Below are positions 32,243 through 39,869 of a DNA stretch of 43,824 bases, one piece after another. The notes beneath the pieces were generated by a model. It was not told where the DNA came from. It ran no database searches and saw nothing but the letters and a program-made list of their open reading frames with translations. Both the position numbers and the translations under genes were made by a program. Numbering within the stretch: position 1 is the stretch's first letter; each line of letters opens with the position of its first letter. This DNA is from Bacillota bacterium (GTDB lineage Bacteria; Bacillota; Limnochordia; DTU080), in contig DULU01000040.1 of NCBI GenBank assembly GCA_012840225.1, positions 1 to 43,824 on the forward strand. Direction: 5' to 3'.

Positions 32243-33475
32243 TTAAGCTCCCCGATGGGTGGCGGCAGTGACGACGGAGGTGCGGGCCAGAGCGGTGCCG
32301 GCCTTGCTGATGCCGACAGCCACACCCAGGAGGCAGACGACAAAGATATAAATAAAGATCATGCCGCTTTGAAAGCCGGTGCGGCCGGCGATGATGCCGG
32401 TGAGCCAAGGCACCGACATGCTGCCCAGCGTCATAGCCATGGACAAGGTTCCGGTAATGGTTCCGGCCAATTCGGGACGGCGATCGGCGGCATAAGCCAG
32501 GGCGGTGGGATATAGTCCGGAGAAAAAGAGGCCCGAGGCCATCACCCCTAAAGCCACCAGCAAGGAATTCCCACCCCAGATCACCAAGGGGAAGGCGGCC
32601 ACCGGACCGGCGGCACAGATGAGAATCACCCGGGCGTAACCCCAGTCCTGCACCACGCCGCTCCAGAGGAAACGGCCGATGGTCAAGGCCAGGTAGAAGA
32701 GGGAGACCATGTTGGCCGCCAAAATGGAAGGCATGACATCCGCTTTTTCCAGCAGATAGGAATTGATCCAACCGATCAACCCATTGGCGGTGCCGTTATA
32801 GAGAAAAGCCACCATAAACAATCCGGCAAAGAGGATGGCGCCATAGATGGACTTACCCTGGGACAGCGGCTGCTTTTCCCCGGAGGCGGGGTGGACCTTC
32901 CGGGGGCCGGGAGCAGGAATATGTAAAAACAAGGTAACCAATAAACACATCAGCCACAACAGGCTGCTGATCAAGAAGGCCGGGCGCCAGCCTTGATTGG
33001 TGAGGAGTAAACCGCCCGCCACCAGCGGACCGATGAACGCACCCAGCCCATAAATGCCGTGCAGCCTGTTTAGGGCTGCGCCGCGGCTTGTGGGATGCGC
33101 ATCGGCAATCAAACCGTTGATGCTGGAGTTGGCAAAACCTTGGCCGACGCTGCTCACCAAAAAGCCGGCCAATACCAGCGGCCAGCTTGAACCCACCGCC
33201 ACCCCCAACGAGCCAAGAGCAAAAAGCGCCGCTCCGGTGACGATTGTGGGTTTGCGCCCCACCCGGTCCGACCAGGCGCCGCCAATCATCACGGCAGCCA
33301 ACTGTCCCAGCGATCTGGCAGGAAAGATGAGCCCGGCCTGAGCAAGGCTCAGACCGAAATCCTTGATCATGGCCGGCAGAGCGGGGGCAAACAGGACTAC
33401 AAAGAAGCCGATCAGAAAATACGCCGCATAGCCGTTGATGATTACCAGTCTTTTATGTGGCCAAGTGGAATCCAT
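32243..33475 (-). CDS. Major facilitator superfamily transporter
   Basis: 410 aa with twelve predicted helices. The A-motif GGAWSDRVGRKP (about 65-76) lies between helices 2 and 3; the central loop (about 190-210) is cytosolic. The pattern resembles sugar or FucP-like carriers, but the substrate cannot be set. No ribosome site precedes ATG 33475; an extended -10 TGCTATATT ends 7 bp before the ATG, so the mRNA may be leaderless. Divergent from the radical SAM gene; 137 bp upstream of the depolymerase-like lipoprotein on the same strand. Confidence 0.88.
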   Translation of the reverse strand: MDSTWPHKRLVIINGYAAYFLIGFFVVLFAPALPAMIKDFGLSLAQAGLIFPARSLGQLAAVMIGGAWSDRVGRKPTIVTGAALFALGSLGVAVGSSWPLVLAGFLVSSVGQGFANSSINGLIADAHPTSRGAALNRLHGIYGLGAFIGPLVAGGLLLTNQGWRPAFLISSLLWLMCLLVTLFLHIPAPGPRKVHPASGEKQPLSQGKSIYGAILFAGLFMVAFLYNGTANGLIGWINSYLLEKADVMPSILAANMVSLFYLALTIGRFLWSGVVQDWGYARVILICAAGPVAAFPLVIWGGNSLLVALGVMASGLFFSGLYPTALAYAADRRPELAGTITGTLSMAMTLGSMSVPWLTGIIAGRTGFQSGMIFIYIFVVCLLGVAVGISKAGTALARTSVVTAATHRGA

Positions 33476-33604
33476 GTATAGAAATATAGCACGATTACGG
33501 CAAATTTACCAGCTTAATTGCGGCAGGCATCGGTGGGCGAAGAGCGAATTTCAACCCACAACCGTAATATACCCGATGTCCCGGCGAAAGGGGTTAGTCG
33601 TCCC

Positions 33605-34900
33605 GTGACCAGTGCCACCCGGAATGATCAGGGCATAAAAGAGACACTACCGCCATATTTCAGCGTGATGGTGAAGCCGGTAGGTCCGGTGTGCAATTTA
33701 AACTGCGCCTACTGCTACTATATTCATAAAGATGAGCTTTATCCCGAAGGCGAAAACTTCCGCATGTCTCCGGAGCTCTTGGAGAGATATGTGCGCGATT
33801 ACATCGCCGCCCAACCGGGTCCTCAGATCAACTTTGCCTGGCAGGGCGGGGAGCCCACCCTCATGGGCCTCTCTTTTTTCCGCCAGTTTCTCCACTTTGT
33901 CGACAAGTATCTGCCGCCCGGCTGGCAAGCCGGTCACACCCTGCAGACCAACGGCACCATGCTGGACGATGAATGGTGCCGCCTGCTCAAAGAGCGCCAT
34001 TTCCTGGTGGGTATCAGCATAGACGGTCCGGCCTGGATGCATGACTACTATCGCCGCGACAAGGGCGGGCGGCCGACGCACGAGAAGGTAATAGCCGGCC
34101 TGAGGTTGCTGCAGAAATATGAAATAGACTATAACATCCTCTGCGTGGTCAACAACCTCAACGCCCAGCATCCCCTGGAAGTGTATAACTACTTCAAGGA
34201 ACTGGGCGCCACCTGGATACAGTTCATCCCCATCGTGGAGCGGGTGGGAGAACGAGGGGTGACCGACAGATCCGTCCCCGCTCCGGCCTTCGGCCGTTTT
34301 CTTGCCGCCATCTTCGATGAATGGATCCGCCGCGATGTCGGCAAGATGTTTATCCAGATATTTGAGGAGTGTGTGGCGGCCTGGATGGGCTTGCCGGCGA
34401 GCCTCTGCATATTTACCGAAACCTGCGGCCGGGGCCTGATCATCGAGCACAACGGCGATGTCTATGCTTGCGACCATTTCGTCGTCCCCGAGTGTAAGCT
34501 GGGCAATATGATGGAAACCCCGCTTAAAGAGCTGGCCAACGGCCCGCAACAGGTGCGCTTCGGCCTGGACAAGCGAGATAAGCTCCCCCGCTATTGTAGG
34601 GATTGTCCTTATCTCTTCATCTGCCACGGCGCCTGCCCGAAAGATCGCTTCATCCGCACGCCCGACGGGGAGGAGGGCCTTTCCTACCTCTGCGAGGGGT
34701 ATAAGATCTTCTTCAGTCACGCCGATCCTTATCTGCGGCAGCTGGCCGGCCTGCTGAGACAGCGGCGCCCGGCCGGCGCCATCATGGACCTGGTAAAAAA
34801 AGCGGACCAGGAAAAATGGAAAAACGTCAAGCGGAACGACCCGTGCCCTTGCGGGAGCGGGCTGAAATATAAACACTGTTGCCTGACGAAGCCGCACTGA
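33605..34900 (+). CDS. Anaerobic sulfatase-maturase-type radical SAM/SPASM protein with C-terminal SEC-C motif
   Basis: 431 aa from GTG 33605 (AAAGGGG 33588-33594); a frame to TTG 33518 adds 29 unlikely residues. Radical SAM cluster CNLNCAYC (Cys30, Cys34, Cys37) after FSVMVKPVGPV, the GGEPTL motif, and SPASM cysteines in ETCGRG, YACDHF and CRDCPYLFICHGACPKDR for two auxiliary 4Fe-4S clusters. Such enzymes turn Cys or Ser of a sulfatase into formylglycine or modify peptides. The C-terminus NDPCPCGSGLKYKHCC is a SEC-C zinc motif, usually in SecA or stand-alone proteins. No sulfatase is nearby, so the target is unknown. Confidence 0.92.
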   Translation: MTSATRNDQGIKETLPPYFSVMVKPVGPVCNLNCAYCYYIHKDELYPEGENFRMSPELLERYVRDYIAAQPGPQINFAWQGGEPTLMGLSFFRQFLHFVDKYLPPGWQAGHTLQTNGTMLDDEWCRLLKERHFLVGISIDGPAWMHDYYRRDKGGRPTHEKVIAGLRLLQKYEIDYNILCVVNNLNAQHPLEVYNYFKELGATWIQFIPIVERVGERGVTDRSVPAPAFGRFLAAIFDEWIRRDVGKMFIQIFEECVAAWMGLPASLCIFTETCGRGLIIEHNGDVYACDHFVVPECKLGNMMETPLKELANGPQQVRFGLDKRDKLPRYCRDCPYLFICHGACPKDRFIRTPDGEEGLSYLCEGYKIFFSHADPYLRQLAGLLRQRRPAGAIMDLVKKADQEKWKNVKRNDPCPCGSGLKYKHCCLTKPH

Positions 34901-34903
34901 AGT

Positions 34904-35092
34904 TTATTCCCCGGGGGGCGGGCCGCCCGGCCGGTGGCGCTGGATGATGCCGATCAAGCCGATGATGAAACCGGTCAAAGACAAGGCATGAGACAGGAAG
35001 AGCAGGTATAGCTTATCCGGGATGACATGCACCACCGTGAGGAAAATGATGAGCCAACCCAGGGCCATCAACCCTAAGCCCGCCGCTATCAA
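34904..35092 (-). CDS. 62-residue two-helix membrane protein, unknown
   Basis: TTG 35092, with AGGGGGT upstream. Two hydrophobic helices (about 3-22 and 27-50) flank a short VIPDKLY loop, then a Pro/Gly tail (RPGGPPPGE). Convergent with the radical SAM gene (stops 3 bp apart) and 62 bp from the transporter operon's last gene. No family recognised; the membrane pattern supports a real gene. Confidence 0.5.
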   Translation of the reverse strand: MIAAGLGLMALGWLIIFLTVVHVIPDKLYLLFLSHALSLTGFIIGLIGIIQRHRPGGPPPGE

Positions 35093-35154
35093 AGAGAAAA
35101 CCCCCTATTTTTTGCCGCCGCCGCCTTGGCCGCCGATATGTCGGGTGCCGGCCA

Positions 35155-36183
35155 TCAACCGGCTTTCTCTTTTTCTTCCTCCTTCTCCTTCACCGCCGCC
35201 TGGCGATATAGCCAGCAGGAGACGCGGTGGCCCGGCGCAAGCTCAAAGGCCGGCGGCATCTCCTTTTCGCACAATCCGGCAATGGCCTGCCCACAGCGGG
35301 GACAAAAGCGACAGCCCGGCGGGGGATTGAGCAAGCTGGGCGGCTCTCCCGGTGGCACCTCTTTGATATGGTCGGCGTTTTTGGCATCCGGATCGGAAAT
35401 GGCCGTCAGCAGAGCCTGGGTATAGGGATGCGACGGGTTTTCCAGCAAGGTGGCCGTGGGGGCCTCTTCGATGATCTTGGCGCCGTACATGACGAAAATG
35501 CGCTCGGAGAAATAGCGTACGGTCGACAGGTCGTGCGTGATATAAATCACGGCCAGGTTATAAGAGCGCTGCAGCCTCTGCAAAAGCTGTAATATCTCCA
35601 CCCGCACGGAGGCATCGAGCATGGAGACCGGCTCATCGGCCACGATCAGCTTAGGCTCGAGAATCTTGGCCCTGGCCAGCACCACCCGCTGCTGCTGGCC
35701 GCCGCTCAGCATGTGGGGATATTTATACAGAAAATCTTCCACCGGAGTCAGTTTGACCTCGCTCAAGGCTTCCTTGATGCGCTTTTCCCTCTCCGCCCGC
35801 TTTCTCACCCCGTTGATGCGCAGCGGCTCGTCCAAGATGCGGTAGATGGTCATAAACGGCGGCAGGGCACCATAAGGATCCTGCTGCACATATCCCACCT
35901 GAGAGTGATATTTCTTTAAATTCCCGGTCTCGCCGTCAATGCGCTGGCCGTCGAAAACCACGGTGCCCTGTGTCGGCCGGTATAATCCCAGGACAGTCTT
36001 GGCCAAAGTGCTTTTGCCGCAGCCACTTTCCCCGACCACGGCCACCGCTTCTCCATGCTTCAGGGAGAAGGAGACCCCATCCACCGCCCGCACGAAACCG
36101 ACGCGCAGAAAACCAAAGCGGCGCAGCTCAAACCAGGTATGCACATTTTCCACCGTCAGAAGGGCATCTGCTTTTTCAGGCAT
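35155..36183 (-). CDS. Oligopeptide/dipeptide ABC transporter ATPase (OppF/DppF type)
   Basis: 342 aa. Walker A GESGCGKST (52-60), Q-loop in GYVQQDPYG, signature LSGGQQQR, Walker B LIVADEPVSMLD (Met in the D-loop region) and switch H in ITHDLS. The C-terminal oligopeptide-family extension has PPPGCRFCPRCGQAIAGLC, a Cys-rich iron-sulfur or zinc element. It heads nothing further downstream; its start overlaps the upstream ATPase gene by 8 bp (ATGCCTGA). It powers uptake of the solute bound by the 820-aa binding protein. Confidence 0.95.
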   Translation of the reverse strand: MPEKADALLTVENVHTWFELRRFGFLRVGFVRAVDGVSFSLKHGEAVAVVGESGCGKSTLAKTVLGLYRPTQGTVVFDGQRIDGETGNLKKYHSQVGYVQQDPYGALPPFMTIYRILDEPLRINGVRKRAEREKRIKEALSEVKLTPVEDFLYKYPHMLSGGQQQRVVLARAKILEPKLIVADEPVSMLDASVRVEILQLLQRLQRSYNLAVIYITHDLSTVRYFSERIFVMYGAKIIEEAPTATLLENPSHPYTQALLTAISDPDAKNADHIKEVPPGEPPSLLNPPPGCRFCPRCGQAIAGLCEKEMPPAFELAPGHRVSCWLYRQAAVKEKEEEKEKAG

Positions 36184-37219
36184 GCTGTTCCCTCGCTTTT
36201 TGCTCCACCAGCCAGCATTTGGCCTGCCGACCGTCGGGCAGGGTCACCATGGGCGGTTCTGCCGCACAGCGCTCATGCCGCAGCTCGCAGCGATCGGCGA
36301 ACCGGCACCCCTTTGGCGGGTTGATCAGACTGGGCGGCTGGCCGGGAATAAACTCCAGCTTTTTATCCTTGCGCAATGTCGGCACGCTGGCCATCAATTT
36401 GCGGGAATAGGGATGCAAAGGATCGTCGTAAAACAGGCGGGCATCGGCCTTCTCCACCAGCTGTCCGGCATACATGACGGCCACATCGTCGGCGAGCTCG
36501 CTCGCCGTGGCGATATCGTGGGTGATCAGGATGAAGGTGGATTTAAATTCCCACTTCACCTTTTTGAGCACATTCATGATATTCGACTGGGTCAAGAGGT
36601 CCAGGGCGGAGGTCGGCTCGTCCAACACGATCAGTTCCGGATGCATGACCAGGGCCATAGCGATGGCTGCCCGCTGCCGCATGCCGCCGCTCAGCTCGAA
36701 AGCATAACGGTTGAGGAAGTCCTGCGGCAAACCTAACACCTTGAAGATTTCATAGGCTCTGCTGTAGGCTTCGGCCTTGTTCTTCACCCGCTGGTGCACG
36801 AGGAGCGGCTCGGCCACCTGGTCTTCCACTTTGACCACCGGATTCAGGGCATTCATGGCCGCCTGCGGTACGAGCGCCATGCGCACCCATCTCACCTGGC
36901 GGCGGAAACGCTCGTTGCTATAGGTCATCACGTCGGTGCCGTTGAGAAAGATGCTGCCTTTATAGGTATGCACATTGCGCGGCAGGAGCCGCAATATGGC
37001 CCGGCCCAGAGAGCTTTTGCCGCAGCCAGATTCACCCACCAAAGCCAAAGTGCGGCCGGAGGCCAGGGAGAAGGAGACGCCGTCTACCGCCTGTACCGGC
37101 CCGATCCTGGTGTTGAAATATAGCTGCAGGTTTTCCAGGCGAAAAATGGCGTAGGCATCAGTGCCGGCGCCGGCGTTGGTTTTTGCGTTTGCATTGGAAT
37201 TAGCATTAACCGCCATCAT
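36176..37219 (-). CDS. Oligopeptide/dipeptide ABC transporter ATPase (OppD/DppD type)
   Basis: 347 aa. Walker A LVGESGCGKSSLG, signature LSGGMRQR, Walker B LIVLDEPTSALD, switch ITHDIA; the C-terminal element NPPKGCRFADRC, then CELRHERC. A low-complexity head (NANSNANAKTNAGAG, about 4-19) is unusual. Starts by TAATG overlap with the permease gene upstream. Partner of OppF in the heterodimeric motor. Confidence 0.95.
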   Translation of the reverse strand: MMAVNANSNANAKTNAGAGTDAYAIFRLENLQLYFNTRIGPVQAVDGVSFSLASGRTLALVGESGCGKSSLGRAILRLLPRNVHTYKGSIFLNGTDVMTYSNERFRRQVRWVRMALVPQAAMNALNPVVKVEDQVAEPLLVHQRVKNKAEAYSRAYEIFKVLGLPQDFLNRYAFELSGGMRQRAAIAMALVMHPELIVLDEPTSALDLLTQSNIMNVLKKVKWEFKSTFILITHDIATASELADDVAVMYAGQLVEKADARLFYDDPLHPYSRKLMASVPTLRKDKKLEFIPGQPPSLINPPKGCRFADRCELRHERCAAEPPMVTLPDGRQAKCWLVEQKAREQHA

Positions 37220-38559
37220 TACCGCCCCCTCAATCTCGGGTTATAGATACGGTCCAGGGCAAAGCCCAGCATGGCAAAGCCCAACCCGGTCAGCATCAAC
37301 AGAGCGGACGGTTGCAGCACCCAATAATAATACCCTTTGAACAGAGCTCCGTTTTCCTGCGCATCCTGCAGCAGTTTGCCCCAGGTCGGGAGGATCGGAT
37401 CGCCCAGTCCGAGCACCGCCAGGGAGGCTTCCAGGAAGACATAGCTGGGTATCAAGGTGACGAAGGTGGGAATGAGAACCGGGATCATGCGCGGGATCAT
37501 ATAGCGGAATATCAGGCGCAGGTTGCCGGCGCCATAGGCGCGCCCCGCTTCGATGTAGGGGGCATCCTTGATCTGCAAAAACATGGCCCGGTAGGTTTTT
37601 ATGCCGCCGCCGAAGATGCTCAGGGCGATCACCACACCGAGAATCATCCAGATACTGCGGGAATAGAAGGTACCGACCATGATCAGGATCGGCAAAGTGG
37701 GCAATATCATGTTCACCTCGGTGATGCGTTGGATGAGGGCATCCACCCACTTACCGTACCAGACGCCGATGGCCGCAATGATGAAGGTGGCGATGGTGGT
37801 GCCCAAGGCCGCCAGGAGGCCGAAGCAAAGGGCGATAGGCGTGCCCCAGAGCAAGGCGATCATCAGATCGCGGCGCCGGTGGTCGGTGCCGGCCATCCCG
37901 TGCACCTTGCCATAGAGCAAAAGCTTGACGTCGAAGTCTCCGCCCGGCTCAAAGAGGTAACCTTCGACGATCAATTTATATTGCCCCTTGGCCGGTTTGC
38001 CCTCGGCCGCCGCCGGGTCCAGGAATAAGCCCTCCTCTGGAGCCCGGTTGCCCAGGGAGCGGATCAGACGGTTATCGAGCGATACAAAATAGCGCTTCTG
38101 CCGGCTGATGCTTTGCGCCTCCAGTTCGATGCGCCGGCCGTCGGGCATCTCCCAATAGGGCATGACAAAAGGCGGCTCTCCCTCGCCTTTAGCAGTGAAA
38201 AAGACGGCCACCTCGGAGGGGAAATCGTCAAATTGGTAGTCAAAGGTCAGCGTGGCGGTGACCATCTCCAGCCCCTCCATCTCCAGCCGCTCCTTGGACT
38301 GGGGTGAGGTGGCGGTATCCAGCACCATGGTGGTGGGGAGCTTCTTCTGAGTAAAATAGTTCATCCAGGACGGCAAGGCATTCCTGGGGTATTCCGCCCA
38401 CATGGTTTCATCGCCACGCCAGCGATTGATGGCCTCCTGATAGGACATGGTGGCCAAGGTATAGATGGCGATCACGACTAAGAGAAAAATTATCAGCAAT
38501 CCGAAAATAGCAGAAGGATACTTGATGATCTCTTGTAGATTTCTGCTTACCCTGCTCAT
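37219..38559 (-). CDS. Opp/Dpp ABC transporter permease 2 (DppC type) with large extracytoplasmic insert
   Basis: 446 aa, against about 300 for DppC. Helix 1 (15-37) is followed by a soluble insert of about 170 residues (45-215), beta-rich (MVTATLTFDYQFDDFPSEVAVF, QYKLIVEGYLFEPGGDFDVKLLLYG); the normal domain resumes at GTDHRRRDLMIALLWGTPIAL (224-244), with the EAA loop EAGRAYGAGNLRLIFRYMIP (337-356) and EASLAVLGLGDP. The insert probably touches the unusual binding protein. Coupled to the upstream permease by ATGA. Confidence 0.93.
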   Translation of the reverse strand: MSRVSRNLQEIIKYPSAIFGLLIIFLLVVIAIYTLATMSYQEAINRWRGDETMWAEYPRNALPSWMNYFTQKKLPTTMVLDTATSPQSKERLEMEGLEMVTATLTFDYQFDDFPSEVAVFFTAKGEGEPPFVMPYWEMPDGRRIELEAQSISRQKRYFVSLDNRLIRSLGNRAPEEGLFLDPAAAEGKPAKGQYKLIVEGYLFEPGGDFDVKLLLYGKVHGMAGTDHRRRDLMIALLWGTPIALCFGLLAALGTTIATFIIAAIGVWYGKWVDALIQRITEVNMILPTLPILIMVGTFYSRSIWMILGVVIALSIFGGGIKTYRAMFLQIKDAPYIEAGRAYGAGNLRLIFRYMIPRMIPVLIPTFVTLIPSYVFLEASLAVLGLGDPILPTWGKLLQDAQENGALFKGYYYWVLQPSALLMLTGLGFAMLGFALDRIYNPRLRGR

Positions 38560-39692
38560 GCCTTACCACCTTCTGCACCGATTCTGACCCGCGGATCGAC
38601 AATGGCGTAGATTATATCCAGGAGAAACACCGTAATAGCCAGCAAATAGGCGTAAAGGACCACCGAACCCACGATGACGGATGTGTCGGAGAGCCGAATG
38701 GCCGAATAAAGCAGGCGGCCTAAGCCCGGCCAGTTGAAGACGGTCTCCAGAATGATACCGCCCATCCACACCTGAATGAGCATCAGCATAAAGTTGGTGA
38801 TGATATAAGGCAGCGTCGGCCGCAGCACATAGCGGCGCTCGATCAGCCCGCCCGGCAATCCTTTGGCTTTGGCCATCTCCACATAATCTTCGCTGGAATA
38901 TATTAGGAAGAAGGTGCGCCAGCTATAGATGAGCAGAAAGAGGCCGCTCATAAACTGGGCCGCCACCGGCAGCACCAGGTGCTTGAGGACGCTTAAGGAA
39001 TAAGGCCAGAAACCTTGGGGCGGCGGGGCGTCCACCAGGCCGCCGAACGGCAATAATTTCAGCACGGCGGCGAAAATAAGTATTAAGAATAGTCCATAGA
39101 ACCAGCCGGGGGCGGCGGAGGTTGGTGCCAACATGATGACCAATTTGTCAAAAAAACTGCCATAGCGGCTGGAGAGAATCAGGGCAAAAAAGAGGGCGAT
39201 GAAAAAGATCATAATCTGAGCGGTAGCCCAGAGCAAAAGTGTGGGCGACAATCTCTCCAGTAAAATAAGCCGCACCTGGCGAGAGCCGCTGTCGCTGCTG
39301 ATATAGGACGCCCGGCCCAGATCGAGCGTGAGAGCGGTCCACAGGTACTCAAAACTGCGCACGATGAAAGGACGATTCAAGCCCTGCCGCTCCACCTCCA
39401 GTTGCTCCATCTCCAGGAGGACGGCTTGCCTCTCCTCCGCCGGCATCTTGCGCAATTCTTCATTGGCCAGCACCATCATGGCGATGGACTCTTTTATCAT
39501 GCCGCGGCGGATGTCGTCTACCTTGCCCCCCATGTTGGCGATGACCACGGTCAGGTAGACGGCGATGATCACCGTGACCGCCAGGGCTAAGCCGCGCAGC
39601 AGGGTATACCTGGCCACTCGCCCGAGAGTTTCCCTCACCCGGCGACTTCTGATGGTTTTCATATCGATTCCCGACAGGGCAGCTTGTGCCAT
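38556..39692 (-). CDS. Opp/Dpp ABC transporter permease 1 (DppB type)
   Basis: 378 aa. Helix 1 (28-50, TLLRGLALAVTVIIAVYL), an outside insert (52-125; IANMGGKVDDIRRGMI, later a Glu/Met-rich helix), then five helices with the EAA loop VEMAKAKGLPGGLIERRYVL and NWPGLGRLLYSAI. The insert resembles that in archaeal DppB relatives as I remember them. It pairs with the DppC-type gene (ATGA overlap). It lies 177 bp after the binding-protein gene, across two inverted repeats. Confidence 0.93.
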   Translation of the reverse strand: MAQAALSGIDMKTIRSRRVRETLGRVARYTLLRGLALAVTVIIAVYLTVVIANMGGKVDDIRRGMIKESIAMMVLANEELRKMPAEERQAVLLEMEQLEVERQGLNRPFIVRSFEYLWTALTLDLGRASYISSDSGSRQVRLILLERLSPTLLLWATAQIMIFFIALFFALILSSRYGSFFDKLVIMLAPTSAAPGWFYGLFLILIFAAVLKLLPFGGLVDAPPPQGFWPYSLSVLKHLVLPVAAQFMSGLFLLIYSWRTFFLIYSSEDYVEMAKAKGLPGGLIERRYVLRPTLPYIITNFMLMLIQVWMGGIILETVFNWPGLGRLLYSAIRLSDTSVIVGSVVLYAYLLAITVFLLDIIYAIVDPRVRIGAEGGKA

Positions 39693-39735
39693 AACCTCAC
39701 CCCGGTAACAGTCTTTTGTGCGCCTGCTTACAAGT

Positions 39736-39768
39736 GGAGGCCCGTTCCCTTCATTTCAACGGGCCTCC
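39736..39768. repeat. 11-bp inverted repeat between binding-protein and permease genes
   Basis: GGAGGCCCGTT (39736-39746) and AACGGGCCTCC (39758-39768), 11-nt loop. No T-run. It may stabilise the binding-protein mRNA end or dampen transcription into the permease genes. Confidence 0.7.
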
Positions 39769-39777
39769 AAATAACCA

Positions 39778-39830
39778 GGTCGCCGGACAGCCGGCCGGGT
39801 GACCGATCACAGACAGCCGGCCCGGCGACC
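39778..39830. repeat. Second, larger inverted repeat after the binding-protein gene
   Basis: GGTCGCCGG (39778-39786) and CCGGCGACC (39822-39830) close a 35-nt interior that holds a repeated ACAGCCGGCC. On the minus strand it comes first after the stop at 39870. Confidence 0.65.
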
Positions 39831-39869
39831 TTCTTTTCCTTCCTGATTTGGGGCCTCTAGACTAGTGGA

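Noticed and set aside
32106-32771. N-terminal extension of the depolymerase-like gene
   Set aside because: Overlaps the real MFS gene in another frame; the lipoprotein signal peptide and ribosome site fix the start at 32105.
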